A stretch of DNA of 64,000 nt from Pontibacillus chungwhensis (GTDB lineage: Bacteria; Bacillota; Bacilli; Bacillales; BH030062), in assembly GCF_030166655.1 (NCBI RefSeq), contig NZ_CP126446.1, positions 3,224,001 to 3,288,000 of the forward strand. The letters are read 5' to 3'. Positions within the stretch are counted from its first letter, which is position 1. Each line of letters starts with the position of its first letter. The translations under genes were made by a program, and so were the position numbers. A model generated the notes under the pieces. The model did not search any database. It saw only the letters and a list, made by a program, of their open reading frames with translations, and was not told the DNA's origin. Positions 47,296 through 56,659 of the stretch are shown piece after piece.

Positions 47296-47934
47296 TTACT
47301 CTCCATCTTCCTCTTGATCTCCCTCTTTTGTTTGTTCTGTCGTTACATCTTCCTTAGGTTGATCTTTATATTCAACATCATATTGATTAATTAAGTACGT
47401 ACCATCCTTTGGTGCGAAGGTAGCTGTAAGCTTATACTCTCCATATATTTCGGTCTTGTTCTTTTGGACAATTTGATAACTCTGTTCTTCGACCTGTTCA
47501 AATGTATAGGTTTGTTCAGGCAATAAGAATGGAGCATACTCCCCTGTTTTCACATACAAACCATCTTCTTTTTCTTCAAACATGCCCTCTACCAACTGCT
47601 CTCCTACATCTTCCACCACAACTTGATTTAAGTTCTCAACAAGTTCATCTTTCGTCTCAAAATCTTCAACCTTCCCCTCTTCAGTCGTTTCTGGTTGAAG
47701 AAGAGAGCCTAAATTCGTTAATTTACTCGTAGCATCTTCCTTCGTAAAATCACTCGAAGATTGATTGCTATTGCTTCCCTCACCATTCTCAGAAGAAGTT
47801 TCTTCGGACTCATTCATTTCAGTGTCTTCTCCCGTTGAATCTCCAGACCCTGAATCATCTTCTGTTTGACCACAAGCACTAAGTATAAAACCTAACATAC
47901 CCAAAACCATTAAAAATCCTTTCCAATACCTCAT
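47296..47934 (-). CDS. Secreted lipoprotein of unknown function
   Basis: 212 residues: signal peptide and lipobox LSAC (Cys21), a very acidic Ser/Glu-rich linker of about 40 residues, a compact domain (about 65-190) with YTFEQVEEQSYQIVQ and a beta-rich end, and an acidic tail. AGGAGGG precedes the ATG. I do not recognise the family. The acidic composition fits exposure to salty medium. Confidence 0.72.
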   Translation of the reverse strand: MRYWKGFLMVLGMLGFILSACGQTEDDSGSGDSTGEDTEMNESEETSSENGEGSNSNQSSSDFTKEDATSKLTNLGSLLQPETTEEGKVEDFETKDELVENLNQVVVEDVGEQLVEGMFEEKEDGLYVKTGEYAPFLLPEQTYTFEQVEEQSYQIVQKNKTEIYGEYKLTATFAPKDGTYLINQYDVEYKDQPKEDVTTEQTKEGDQEEDGE

Positions 47935-48029
47935 CCTTACCCTCCTACTAATATTGACCTTACTAAACCATTAACCCATTTCCACACACTTAAACGTACA
48001 GAGCACACCCTTTATCCCGTTACAATACT

Positions 48030-48087
48030 AACGCGTGTCTGACACGCTTCTTCACTGTAAAATGGTAAAGGGTGTCTGACACGCGTT
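48030..48087. repeat. Inverted repeat with two GTGTCTGACAC boxes
   Basis: AACGCGTGTC (48030-48039) pairs with GACACGCGTT (48078-48087). Each arm also contains the near-palindrome GTGTCTGACAC (48035-48045 and 48072-48082), closely related to the centre of the 27-bp palindrome at 44081-44135. No gene is present. Confidence 0.75.
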
Positions 48088-48109
48088 GGTTCTTTAAAAG
48101 GGAAAAGAA

Positions 48110-48149
48110 ATAAAAAATCCCGCAAGCCTTTTAAAGGCTTACGGGATTG
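48110..48149 (-). terminator. yutM terminator
   Basis: AATCCCGTAAGCC pairs with GGCTTGCGGGATT around AT-rich bases, followed by TTTTATTTC on the minus strand. Confidence 0.88.
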
Positions 48150-48163
48150 AATCCGGTAGGGTA

Positions 48164-48526
48164 TTAGCAATCTTTGTTTGGTGCACCAGCGTTTGTTGCA
48201 GTACGGAAGGAAGAGCCACAACCGCAGTTTGCGATCGCGTTCGGGTTATCAATGGTAAACCCGCCTCCCATCATGTTCTGTTTGAAATCGATTGTGGTTC
48301 CTTCCACAATAGCTAAATCTTGCTTATTTATGACTAAGGGAATGTCGTTTACGTCAAATGTAGTATCAAGTTCTTCGTTAATTTCACTCTCAAAACCCAT
48401 GGCATAAGATAGTCCACTACAACCGCCGCCTTTGACTCCGAAACGTAGGCGAACATTTTCAGTCTCTTCGTCTTTCATCATTTCCTGAATCTGCTGGCTA
48501 GCATTATCCGTAATGTTAATTGTCAT
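48164..48526 (-). CDS. yutM: A-type Fe-S carrier (IscA/SufA/ErpA-like), YutM
   Basis: The 120-residue protein has the three cluster-binding cysteines Cys36 (GGGCSGLSY), Cys101 and Cys103 (NCGCGSSF). It carries Fe-S clusters from the SUF scaffold to targets. The lipA and yutI genes nearby fit this role. AAGGAGG precedes the ATG. The C-terminal tail (TATNAGAPNKDC) adds one more cysteine, which is usual in Bacillus members. Confidence 0.93.
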   Translation of the reverse strand: MTINITDNASQQIQEMMKDEETENVRLRFGVKGGGCSGLSYAMGFESEINEELDTTFDVNDIPLVINKQDLAIVEGTTIDFKQNMMGGGFTIDNPNAIANCGCGSSFRTATNAGAPNKDC

Positions 48527-48694
48527 ACAAGTACCTCCTTACGTCTTTCTTATCTCCAGTATACTAACAAATCCCAAACTCTTCAATTTTTCAAACCAGA
48601 TCAAGTACCTACTTTGCAAGCATGAGCAAAAAGACTTGTGGCGACCTAAATATTTTAGTACATTTGAACTAACCATTAGCGAAGGAGGGTACAT

Positions 48695-49414
48695 ATGAGC
48701 GAATCGATGCATCCTTTATACGACAAACACGTTCAATGTCCATTCTGTACTCATTCATTCCAAACCAAAAAGGTCCGGTCTCGATTCACTCGCCCTATTC
48801 ATACAGATACAGACTTTTGTACTATGTACAAAGACGAACAGAATAGCCCTCTCCTTTACGTCCCCATTGTATGTCAGCAATGTGGGTACACGTTCACAGA
48901 TCAGTTCTCCAACCTAATGTCTGATCAATCCCGAGAAGAGATATCCAATCGCATTGCCAAACGTTGGACTCCTCAAAACTATTGCAAGGAACGAACCGAA
49001 GTAGAAGCCCTCAACGCATATAAGTTAGCGATCTACACAGCCCAATTAAAGAAAGAGAAAGCTATTGTTTTGGCAGGATTATACCTAAGAGTCGTTTGGT
49101 TGTATCGAAAAAGGAAGGAACCTCAGGAAGAGGCCAGATTCATGAGACTCGCTTTGAAGATGTATAAAAGGGCTTATGAAGAGGATGATCTAACTTATAC
49201 CGATATGAACGCCCTTCGTGTGCTTTATCTTATTGGAGAATTAAACCGACGTTTGGGGCTTAATGAAGAAGCTATTCGATATTTTTCTCTAGTGGTTCAG
49301 AAGAAGCAATTAGCATCTGACCCTAAAATTATTACGATGGCCAGAGACGCATGGTTTCAAATTAGAGAAGATCAAAAAAGTTCCTCTTTAAACCTTTCCA
49401 CAACCGGAAATTAA
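48695..49414 (+). CDS. DUF2225 zinc-ribbon/TPR-like protein
   Basis: 239 residues: an N-terminal zinc ribbon formed by CPFCTHSFQ and CQQCGYTFTDQ, then a helical TPR-like region (about 100-225) with ALNAYKLAIYTAQLKKEK and EEARFMRLALKMYKRAYEE. Family DUF2225 is common in Bacilli, of unknown function, probably cytosolic protein binding. GAAGGAGGG precedes the ATG. Confidence 0.87.
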   Translation: MSESMHPLYDKHVQCPFCTHSFQTKKVRSRFTRPIHTDTDFCTMYKDEQNSPLLYVPIVCQQCGYTFTDQFSNLMSDQSREEISNRIAKRWTPQNYCKERTEVEALNAYKLAIYTAQLKKEKAIVLAGLYLRVVWLYRKRKEPQEEARFMRLALKMYKRAYEEDDLTYTDMNALRVLYLIGELNRRLGLNEEAIRYFSLVVQKKQLASDPKIITMARDAWFQIREDQKSSSLNLSTTGN

Positions 49415-49447
49415 AAGACCTGCAGATGACATCTGCAGGTCTTTTCT
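49412..49447. terminator. Bidirectional terminator between the DUF2225 gene and lipA
   Basis: AAAAGACCTGCAGATG pairs with CATCTGCAGGTCTTTT, serving both convergent genes. Confidence 0.9.
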
Positions 49448-49457
49448 ATTTAATACA

Positions 49458-50405
49458 TTAGAAGTTAAGTGTATCTAATTTATCGTTTGAAGTTTCTTCA
49501 TAACCCTTCATGTACTTAATGCGGCGTTGAAGAGATGTTTCGTTAACTTGCTCATCAGCATGGTAAGAGGAACGAACCAACGGTCCAGCTTGGCAGTGTT
49601 GGAAGCCTTTCTCCATAGCAATTTGGCGAAGCTCTTCAAATTCATCTGGATGGTAATATCTTTCTACTTTCAAGTGTTTCTTCGTAGGTTGAAGGTACTG
49701 CCCGATCGTCATAATATCGACGTCATGAGCAAGTAGATCATCCATTGCCTGCATGATTTCTTCTTTTGTCTCCCCAAGACCAACCATGATACTAGACTTC
49801 GTTGGTGTGTTTGGAGCTACTTCTTTTACGCGTTGTAGCAGTTCAAGAGAACGATCATACGTTGCTTTTGAACGAACTCTTGGCGTTAGACGACGAACCG
49901 TTTCAATATTGTGGTTGAAGATGTCTGGTCCAGCATCCATTAGCATACGGAGGCTCTCATAGTCCCCAGCCATATCGGACGGAAGAACCTCAACGGTACA
50001 ACCAGGCTGGCGGCGGTGGATGGCTTTAACTGTTTCGGCGAATACATAAGCTCCACCATCTTTTAAGTCATCGCGTGCTACAGCTGTTACAACCGCGTGC
50101 TTAAGATCCATAAGCTCTACGGACTCCGCCACTTTTTCTGGCTCTTGCATATCCAACTCGTTTGGTAGACCTGTTTTAACGGCACAGAAACGGCAACCAC
50201 GCGTACATGTATCACCAAGAATCATAAAGGTAGCTGTTTTACGTTCACTCCAGCACTCGTGTATGTTTGGACATCTTGCCTCTTCACAAACTGTATGTAG
50301 GCCGCGTTCACGCATAATTTTCTTCAAGCGATTGTAAGATTTATTAGTCTTGATGTTAATCTTCAGCCATTCGGGCTTGCGTACGTGTTCTTCTTTTTTC
50401 GCCAT
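49458..50405 (-). CDS. lipA: Lipoyl synthase
   Basis: LipA inserts two sulfurs into the octanoyl chain on lipoyl domains (radical SAM). The 315-residue enzyme has the auxiliary cluster cysteines Cys40, Cys45 and Cys51 ([13 protein letters not shown]) and the SAM cluster CTRGCRFC (Cys67, Cys71, Cys74). The C-terminal RSSYHAD serine motif is present. It lies 39 bp behind lipM, which makes its octanoylated substrate; the pair is probably one operon. AAGGATG precedes the ATG. Confidence 0.97.
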   Translation of the reverse strand: MAKKEEHVRKPEWLKINIKTNKSYNRLKKIMRERGLHTVCEEARCPNIHECWSERKTATFMILGDTCTRGCRFCAVKTGLPNELDMQEPEKVAESVELMDLKHAVVTAVARDDLKDGGAYVFAETVKAIHRRQPGCTVEVLPSDMAGDYESLRMLMDAGPDIFNHNIETVRRLTPRVRSKATYDRSLELLQRVKEVAPNTPTKSSIMVGLGETKEEIMQAMDDLLAHDVDIMTIGQYLQPTKKHLKVERYYHPDEFEELRQIAMEKGFQHCQAGPLVRSSYHADEQVNETSLQRRIKYMKGYEETSNDKLDTLNF

Positions 50406-50444
50406 GTTTACACATCCTTATACTTTTATTTAAAGCAAAAATTG

Positions 50445-51263
50445 TTAACGATAATACGTCCATTCATCCGTCCCATACCGAGTGCGTACAAGCTCATCTA
50501 CTACTTGTTTTTGTTCTTCCGATAGTTCGTATGGTACTAATTCTACATCGAGACCTTGTTCAAAGCCAGCTTTAAAAGCCGATTTCACTTCTTCTATCGG
50601 CACTTCTCGCTCCGCAACCTCGTTGATTGCAACTGCTTTACCCCCAAATGCTTTACGAGCTCTTTCTTTCACACGCTCATTTGGATAGATAAACATATCA
50701 AACAATGTTACATCATCCATTGCAATTGGTAAGGAGCCATGTTGGAGAATAACGCCTTTTTGTCTCGTTTGGGCACTTCCTGCAACTTTTCGTCCTCCGA
50801 CAATCAGTTCATACCAAGAAGGTTCGTCAAAGCAAACTGCGGAACCTGTTTGTTTTAGCTTCCCTTCTGGTATTGAGAATTCCGCGTCTACTCCCAAATT
50901 TCTGAATCCTTGCAATAAACCTTCAGAAATAACCCGATACGCTTCTGTTACCGTTGGAGGCATGGAAGTATGGTTTTCTGAAACAATCACACTATATGTC
51001 AGCTCATTATCATGAAGGACCGCTCTTCCGCCTGTTGGACGGCGCACAATTTCAAACCCATGTTCCTTAACAGAATCAACGTCAATCTTTCCATCTATCT
51101 TTTGAAAATAACCGACTGAAACAGCAGCAGGTTCCCAACCATAAAAACGAATAACTGGGGGAATCTCACCCTGACTATGCCATTTTAACAACGCTTCATC
51201 AAGCGCCATGTTATAAGCAGGGGAGGCATAACCCGAATCTACATAATACCATTTCTCTGTCAT
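50445..51263 (-). CDS. lipM: Octanoyl-ACP:GcvH octanoyltransferase LipM
   Basis: The 272-residue LplA-like protein has [34 protein letters not shown], the catalytic Cys144 in [15 protein letters not shown] and Lys159 in [12 protein letters not shown]. The spacing matches the LipM Cys/Lys pair of B. subtilis, not a LipL or LplA. It transfers octanoate from ACP to GcvH. Placement directly before lipA differs from B. subtilis, where, as I recall, lipM lies elsewhere. Confidence 0.9.
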   Translation of the reverse strand: MTEKWYYVDSGYASPAYNMALDEALLKWHSQGEIPPVIRFYGWEPAAVSVGYFQKIDGKIDVDSVKEHGFEIVRRPTGGRAVLHDNELTYSVIVSENHTSMPPTVTEAYRVISEGLLQGFRNLGVDAEFSIPEGKLKQTGSAVCFDEPSWYELIVGGRKVAGSAQTRQKGVILQHGSLPIAMDDVTLFDMFIYPNERVKERARKAFGGKAVAINEVAEREVPIEEVKSAFKAGFEQGLDVELVPYELSEEQKQVVDELVRTRYGTDEWTYYR

Positions 51264-51379
51264 GCTTGAGCCTCTTTTCTATACTAAAGAAATCCTTTAC
51301 CAAGGTAAAACAACAAAGTATATTCTAACAAGCTACCTAATACTTGTAAAACCCCCTGCATCTTCTATGTAAGGAAATA

Positions 51380-51413
51380 AAAGAAAAACGCAGGTAATAA
51401 AGCCCGCGTTTTC
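51380..51413 (-). terminator. yuzB terminator
   Basis: AAAACGC pairs with GCGTTTT around a 14-base loop with a further CCT/GGG match, followed by TTCTTTT on the minus strand. Confidence 0.65.
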
Positions 51414-51428
51414 TTTTTGGTCGTGAAG

Positions 51429-51665
51429 TTAGAACAGGGGATTCTCTTCGATGTGTTTATACACATTTTCAACTAACTCTTCTGGCGTTTCACCTGTCAC
51501 TCGATCTCCGTTGACGAGTGCAAATAAACTTTGGGAACACAAGCCACAATGGCTTAGACATCCATATTCTATCACATCAAGCTCAAGATCTTTTTCAAGC
51601 TCCTCTAGAGCTTTTTGAGATCCGCTCGCTAAATTATTTATACAAAATTCAATTATTGGGTTCAC
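51429..51665 (-). CDS. yuzB: DUF1450 protein, YuzB-like
   Basis: The 78-residue product begins [20 protein letters not shown] and carries [20 protein letters not shown] with three cysteines, matching YuzB in length and pattern. Function unknown; the CxxxCxxC-like cluster suggests metal or redox binding. The GTG at 51665 has GAGGTGG 5 bases upstream; an upstream ATG (51725) lacks a ribosome site. Confidence 0.85.
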   Translation of the reverse strand: MNPIIEFCINNLASGSQKALEELEKDLELDVIEYGCLSHCGLCSQSLFALVNGDRVTGETPEELVENVYKHIEENPLF

Positions 51666-51827
51666 AAGATCCACCTCTGCTTTACTAGTATGGTGAATCC
51701 CCTCTTCAAAGATACATGCTACCATATTCTAGCCAAATTCGACAACGGACTTACTCATTGTTTTTTAATCTGTATAACTAAAAATCCGATATACTGTTAT
51801 AAGACAGGAAAGGAGTCCTGCTTTTTC

Positions 51828-52151
51828 TTACCCATTCGTTTGAACTCCCTTTTCTTCAATGGCAGAAAAAACGGTTTTTAAACGAGGGTCTCCTTCTCCT
51901 ATGACTTTACCGTCCATAACGATTAGCGGATAAAAAAATTCTTCATCCTCAATTCGCTTTATATAATCCGCATGCTCCTCTTCAACCGCTGGAGTTGAAA
52001 TATCCACATATTGAAATTGAAAGTGCTCACCAGGATACTTGCGCCCAATTGCTGCTTGCAACCATTCAAATGTTTCCTTAGAACCCGGAGCATTTACACA
52101 ACTCGCACAGCGCTCTTCCGCTCCATAGACCGTTATTTCGATTTGCCCCAT
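51828..52151 (-). CDS. yuzD: YuzD-like thioredoxin-fold protein (DUF1462)
   Basis: The 107-residue product starts MGQIEITVYGAEERCASCVN with a CxxC (Cys15/Cys18) after the first strand, and has FFYPLIVMDGKVIGEGDPRL, consistent with a small thioredoxin-like fold. Function unknown; the neighbourhood (yuzB, NifU-like yutI) suggests a part in Fe-S or thiol metabolism, which is inference. GGGGTG lies 6 bases before the ATG at 52151. Confidence 0.85.
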   Translation of the reverse strand: MGQIEITVYGAEERCASCVNAPGSKETFEWLQAAIGRKYPGEHFQFQYVDISTPAVEEEHADYIKRIEDEEFFYPLIVMDGKVIGEGDPRLKTVFSAIEEKGVQTNG

Positions 52152-52329
52152 CCACTCACCCCTCAGAAAATATGACCTACTTCCCATTTTACAAAATCTT
52201 TTGTAAAATATAAAATCATTTTTGGAATCGTATAAAGTGAGCAGAGGGATTATATAAACTTCGGAAATAATTCGATTTCACACTACGAGAAATTCAGTTC
52301 GCACAATAGATTTTTTTGCTTACACACTT

Positions 52330-52335
52330 TATAAT
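52330..52335 (+). promoter_or_regulatory. Probable -10 of yutI
   Basis: A perfect TATAAT about 25 bp before the yutI start. No good -35 was found. Confidence 0.4.
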
Positions 52336-52360
52336 AGAGATATAGGAAAGGAGAAGATGG

Positions 52361-52585
52361 ATGATGGAAAATGAAGTACAAGAAGTATTGAATAAACTTC
52401 GTCCCTTCTTACTACGTGATGGTGGAGACGTTGAATTAGTAGATGTAGATGAGGGAATTGTTCGCCTTCGTCTTATGGGTGCATGCGGAAGCTGCCCAAG
52501 TTCAACAATCACCCTAAAAGCCGGGATTGAACGTGCACTCGTAGAAGAGGTACCTGGAATTCACGAAGTAGAACAAGTCTTTTAA
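52361..52585 (+). CDS. yutI: NifU C-terminal-domain Fe-S carrier, YutI
   Basis: The 74-residue protein is the Nfu domain alone: [20 protein letters not shown] and [19 protein letters not shown] with the cluster-binding pair Cys42/Cys45. It delivers Fe-S clusters to target enzymes. GGAAAGGAG precedes the ATG. It complements YutM and LipA in this region. Confidence 0.94.
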   Translation: MMENEVQEVLNKLRPFLLRDGGDVELVDVDEGIVRLRLMGACGSCPSSTITLKAGIERALVEEVPGIHEVEQVF

Positions 52586-52621
52586 TTTGTAGCAAGTATT
52601 TGGCTATTCACTATATGAACG

Positions 52622-52656
52622 AGCTTGTAGATGATTCTACAAGCTTTTTTTATGTT
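52622..52656 (+). terminator. yutI terminator
   Basis: AGCTTGTAGA pairs with TCTACAAGCT, followed by seven T. Confidence 0.9.
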
Positions 52657-52749
52657 TTTCTTTTCTTCTATAGTTGGTTTATTAAAGGCCTTTTAATATT
52701 TGTTCCCTTATAGGGGGAGGACTGTCTAACACTCGAGAACTGAGAGAAT

Positions 52750-52884
52750 GTTTCAGTTCACCCTATTATGGCAAAGGTGGGCCTGGAAACTGCGAGACTC
52801 TCTTGGGCGGAAGAGCCTAGGTGAGCCACAGGAAAGCGGGTGGTTTCCAGGCCCACCTTACGCTCATTCTAAGCTAACGAAAAC
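52750..52884 (+). repeat. Structured dispersed repeat, copy C (shortened core)
   Basis: The ends GTTTCAGTT and TAACGAAAAC resemble those of copy A. The inner arms 52774-52790 and 52843-52859 are perfect 17-bp complements (AAGGTGGGCCTGGAAAC). Compared with copy A both arms have changed together, so pairing is kept. The core is shorter (GCGAGACTC, AGAGCCTAGG, GGAAAGCGGGTG). The rest of 52657-52908 holds nothing else I can support. Confidence 0.75.
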
Positions 52885-52908
52885 TTGTGGGATTAGGAGC
52901 AAAGGGTA

Positions 52909-52946
52909 GAAAAAAGCTGTTCTCCCAACAGGGGAGAACAGCTTTT
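52909..52946 (-). terminator. Terminator of the dicarboxylate symporter gene
   Basis: AAAAGCTGTTCTCCC pairs with GGGAGAACAGCTTTT, with TT and TCTACC on the minus-strand side. Confidence 0.88.
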
Positions 52947-52947
52947 A

Positions 52948-54192
52948 TTATGCCTGTTGTTGCTCTTGTACTACTGGAATTTCGTCTTCGCGGCCTGCTT
53001 CGGAGCGTGCGATAATGACCGCTGCTGTTGCATCGCCTGTTACGTTTACGGCTGTACGACACATATCGATCAGACGGTCAACTGCAAGAACAAGTGAGAT
53101 CGCTTCTACAGGGAGGCCAACTGAAGTTAGAACCATGGAAAGCATGATTAAACCAACTCCTGGGGCACCTGCTGTTCCGATACTTGCAAGCGTTGCTGTC
53201 AGAACAACTGTTACCAGATCACTAAAGGCAAGGTCAACACCATACATCTGAGCGATGAACATAGTTGCTACACCTTGCATAATGGCTGTACCGTCCATGT
53301 TAATCGTTGCCCCAAGCGGCTGGACGAAACTGCTTATCGGTTTTGGCACATTCAGCTTATTTTGAACAGTTTTCATAGATACTGGTAATGTACCTGAACT
53401 ACTTGATGTACTAAAAGCAACCACCATTGCTGGCGAGAAGTTCTTGAAGAATTGAATTGGATTCATCTTACCTAGTAACGCAATAGCAGATCCATATGTG
53501 ACTACAAGGTGAATCAGTAGGGCTAGTAAGACTACGGCCAGATATTTCACCATCTTCAATAACGAGTCACTGCCTTGTGAACCAATTGCATCAGCAATTA
53601 AAGCAAATGCACCATAAGGAGCAAACTTCATAACGAGTTGAACAAGATACATTAAGACTTCATTCGCTTGCTCCACTAATCTATATAAGTCTTTGCCTCG
53701 AGTTCCGATTCGTGATAATCCAATACCAATAAAGATTGAAAAGGCTATAACCTGAAGCATGTCCCCTTTCACCATAGCGTCAAGTGGGTTCGAAGGGATG
53801 ATATTAATGAGCGTATCTACAACTGGCGGAGCTTCACTTGCTTCAAAGTCCCCACCTTGCATCGCTGACCCACCAGCACCTGGTTGAAAGAACGAGCCCA
53901 ACCCTAAGGCTAAGGTGAGGGCAATCGCTGTAGTGACAAGGAAGAATAAAACCGTTTTGATTCCGATTCTCCCTAACTTTTTCGGATCACTAATTCCTGA
54001 AGTCCCAAGAATTAATGAAACAACGACAATCGGTACAACAAGCATCTTAATCAGGCTTACAAATAGTTGACCTACTGGATAAAGTAGGTATTTTTGAGTG
54101 TTATCATAAATGGAAGGGTCTAAGCTGTTTAGCAGTAATCCTACTAATACACCTAGTCCCATTCCAAGTAAGATTTTTTTCGTTAATGACAT
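52948..54192 (-). CDS. DAACS-family dicarboxylate/amino acid:cation symporter
   Basis: The 414-residue protein has eight membrane helices plus two re-entrant loops. It carries the family motifs AFSTSSSSGTLPVSM (HP1 serine-rich), LGATINMDGTAIMQG (NMDGT, cation/substrate site), GAPGVGLIMLSMVL (HP2) and DRLIDMCRTAVNVTGD. It takes up glutamate, aspartate or C4-dicarboxylates with Na+ or H+. GGAGG lies 9 bases before the ATG at 54192. Na+ coupling would suit a salt-adapted host, but is not shown by sequence alone. Confidence 0.9.
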   Translation of the reverse strand: MSLTKKILLGMGLGVLVGLLLNSLDPSIYDNTQKYLLYPVGQLFVSLIKMLVVPIVVVSLILGTSGISDPKKLGRIGIKTVLFFLVTTAIALTLALGLGSFFQPGAGGSAMQGGDFEASEAPPVVDTLINIIPSNPLDAMVKGDMLQVIAFSIFIGIGLSRIGTRGKDLYRLVEQANEVLMYLVQLVMKFAPYGAFALIADAIGSQGSDSLLKMVKYLAVVLLALLIHLVVTYGSAIALLGKMNPIQFFKNFSPAMVVAFSTSSSSGTLPVSMKTVQNKLNVPKPISSFVQPLGATINMDGTAIMQGVATMFIAQMYGVDLAFSDLVTVVLTATLASIGTAGAPGVGLIMLSMVLTSVGLPVEAISLVLAVDRLIDMCRTAVNVTGDATAAVIIARSEAGREDEIPVVQEQQQA

Positions 54193-54239
54193 CTCTTTCC
54201 TCCCCCTCATGCTGGTATACTATTGTATATATAAACACC

Positions 54240-54269
54240 ATTATAAAAGAGAGAGTTCAAGTAATTCAA
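54240..54269 (-). promoter_or_regulatory. Promoter of the dicarboxylate symporter gene
   Basis: TTGAAT, an 18-bp spacer and TATAAT on the minus strand, 48 bp before the ATG. Confidence 0.7.
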
Positions 54270-54419
54270 TAATAGTTCGAAAAATCTAATACACCCATTT
54301 ATCACCAGCCTGCTATATCCCTGCCGTTTTAGGTCACATGTATCTAAATTTCTTATCATCCAATAAACTATTCACATCTGAATGTATATACAATTAGTAT
54401 TATGAATGAGGCGCCAACC

Positions 54420-55391
54420 TTAACCTGCTCCTACTGGAGTTTTTGCCTCTTTTCCATTCAGGACGTGTTGAATATTATCAAGGCAAAGCGTCATCATCGT
54501 TTTCCTTGTCTCTTCAGAAGCTGAGCCAATGTGAGGGGTAGCTACAACTTGCTCTAAAGTTAACAGGGGATGATCCGCAGAGATGGGTTCATTCTTGAAG
54601 ACATCTAAGCCCGCACCTGCTATCACGTTTTGGTGAATAGCATCGTACAGTGCTTCTTCATCAACCAAAGCTCCACGAGAAGCATTAATGAATATAGCTC
54701 GACTTTTCATTCGTTCAAACGCTTCTTTATTAAACATCCCCTTCGTTTCCTCAGTTAATGGTGCTAAACATACCACAAAATCAGATCGTTTCAGCAGCTC
54801 TTCAAATCCTACATAAGTAGCCCCGATTTTTTCTTCCGCTTCCCTTTTACGACTGCGGTTATGATAGAGGATCTCCATTTCAAAACCAGTAGCTCGTTTA
54901 GCAACCGTTTCTCCAATTCGTCCCATCCCTACGATACCAATGGTTTTATGATGAACATCTTGCCCCGCCATTAAGAGAGGAGCCCAGTTTTCCCAAGAGT
55001 TATTTTTTACATATCGTTCTGCTTCCATTAAGCGTCTTGCTGTAGCTAGAAGTAATCCAAATGTTAAATCCGCTGTTGTATCTGTTAATACGTCCGGTGT
55101 GTTTGTTACCACAACTCCTGCTTCCTTGGCAGCGTTTAAATCAATATTGTCATATCCAACAGCAAGGTTTGCAACCACTTTTAGATTGGTTTGTTTTTCA
55201 AATATCTCGTGATTAACCTGGTCACTTAACATAGTAATTAACGCATCAGCATGTTGAACCTTCTCTAATAGCACACCTCTTTCAACAGGTACTTCTTCTT
55301 CTGGCCACATTTCAATCTTAAAAACAGACTCAAAAGCTTCAATCACCGATTCAGGCAGCTTCCTAGTAATATAAACAAATGGTTTTGACAT
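54420..55391 (-). CDS. D-2-hydroxyacid dehydrogenase (glyoxylate/hydroxypyruvate reductase type)
   Basis: The 323-residue enzyme shows ANLAVGYDNIDL, the Rossmann motif GIVGMGRIGETVA, HNRSRK after the second strand (basic residues suggesting NADPH), and the catalytic Arg in NASRGALVDEEAL, Glu in DVFKNEP and His in TPHIGSASEET. It resembles GyaR/GhrB-type reductases of glyoxylate and hydroxypyruvate. AGGAGG precedes the ATG. It may be monocistronic; no clear terminator is present. Confidence 0.9.
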   Translation of the reverse strand: MSKPFVYITRKLPESVIEAFESVFKIEMWPEEEVPVERGVLLEKVQHADALITMLSDQVNHEIFEKQTNLKVVANLAVGYDNIDLNAAKEAGVVVTNTPDVLTDTTADLTFGLLLATARRLMEAERYVKNNSWENWAPLLMAGQDVHHKTIGIVGMGRIGETVAKRATGFEMEILYHNRSRKREAEEKIGATYVGFEELLKRSDFVVCLAPLTEETKGMFNKEAFERMKSRAIFINASRGALVDEEALYDAIHQNVIAGAGLDVFKNEPISADHPLLTLEQVVATPHIGSASEETRKTMMTLCLDNIQHVLNGKEAKTPVGAG

Positions 55392-55525
55392 CTAGATCCT
55401 CCTCTATTGCTATAGTAGTTGCCATTATAGCATGAAGAGTCTTATCATTTCTTTTTCAGAAGGCTGTATAAATGGGATGAAATGCTCCTATCCGTACCTT
55501 GGACAATTCCACCCTCTCCTCTTAC

Positions 55526-56503
55526 TCACCAATCCAGAATAGGAATCCGAAGACGTTTATAATCAATATGCACACCATTAAAGAATTCTTTCAATTGTTT
55601 CTCATATTGATCTTGCTTCTGAAGCAATCCACGATATTCTTGTTCAAGGTCATTCTGCTCCCTTTCTCCCGCACTTAGTGTACGTTCTAAGACATCAAAG
55701 AGATGAACGGGATAAATAAGCCTTGCATAAATTAAACGCCAGCTAAATACGGATAAAGGACGAGTACTTTCATATTCATCAAGCATTGATCGAATAGGAG
55801 GGTAAGCCTGGTTCCCGTTCTCTAACAAAGAGTAGCGGATCCATTCAGCAAGATCCCTCGCCGGGTGATCATATACTAATGTATGAGGCCAAATGGTTTG
55901 GGACATCATGGAAGGATGAAGGCGTTGAAAGGTGAAGGTGCCCTGGTCGTTCGATTCATATCTCCAATCTTGTTCACTTTCTTGCAAGTATTGGATTGCA
56001 CATTCTGATAACCCCTCCACGTACGGAAACGTTTCAATAAATAGCCTTCTCATAGATGAACAGGGGCGTTCGTTCCATTGAACCTTATACTGCTCAAACC
56101 AAGCATCAACTTTGTCTTCCCATAAGGATTTCCATTGGCCATATCTTGAAATGTGTTGGGGTTGATAAGGATATTGATTCCCGGCTTCATGAAGAGTCGT
56201 AAGCCACCGACCATTTGAGTCACTCGTGGCCCCCCAAGGGACCTGGACAAACATATAGTTTTGACCATCCACATTTGTATATAATTTTCCCTCTGTTGTA
56301 AAAAGAGGGAGTCCAATCTGAGGCGTTCCTTGATTCCTTATAAATTCACTAATCGAACGTTGCTCAAATACCTCGTCATCCATTCCTTCTTCATAAGGAA
56401 TTAAGAAATAATATCCGTCGTTTCCTTCATAACCAAACAGCCCATTTTCTTGTATCTCTTTACCGAGGTATACCTGATATTGTTGATGAAGTTGGTCTCT
56501 CAT
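55526..56503 (-). CDS. yutH: Spore coat-associated protein YutH
   Basis: The 325-residue protein has the YutH/CotS-like kinase-fold remnant: PYEEGMDDEVFEQRSISEFI, LVYDHPARDLAEWIRY (position of the catalytic loop) and SVFSWRLIYARLIYPVHLFD. YutH is a sporulation protein of the forespore/coat family. ATG at 56503 has GGTGGTAGG nearby; a GTG at 56515 is an alternative. Neighbour yutG is divergent, as in Bacillus yut gene order. Confidence 0.85.
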   Translation of the reverse strand: MRDQLHQQYQVYLGKEIQENGLFGYEGNDGYYFLIPYEEGMDDEVFEQRSISEFIRNQGTPQIGLPLFTTEGKLYTNVDGQNYMFVQVPWGATSDSNGRWLTTLHEAGNQYPYQPQHISRYGQWKSLWEDKVDAWFEQYKVQWNERPCSSMRRLFIETFPYVEGLSECAIQYLQESEQDWRYESNDQGTFTFQRLHPSMMSQTIWPHTLVYDHPARDLAEWIRYSLLENGNQAYPPIRSMLDEYESTRPLSVFSWRLIYARLIYPVHLFDVLERTLSAGEREQNDLEQEYRGLLQKQDQYEKQLKEFFNGVHIDYKRLRIPILDW

Positions 56504-56659
56504 ATAACCTACCACCCTTTTAGTTGCTCTTATCTATATAGATATGTATGATAACGATAAGCATGATTGGATCTCATGCACGTTTTTCAATTAGTTTCAT
56601 ACCATACGATATAGGTAATAGTATGGATATACTCGATACTTAAGAAATAGGTGATAATC

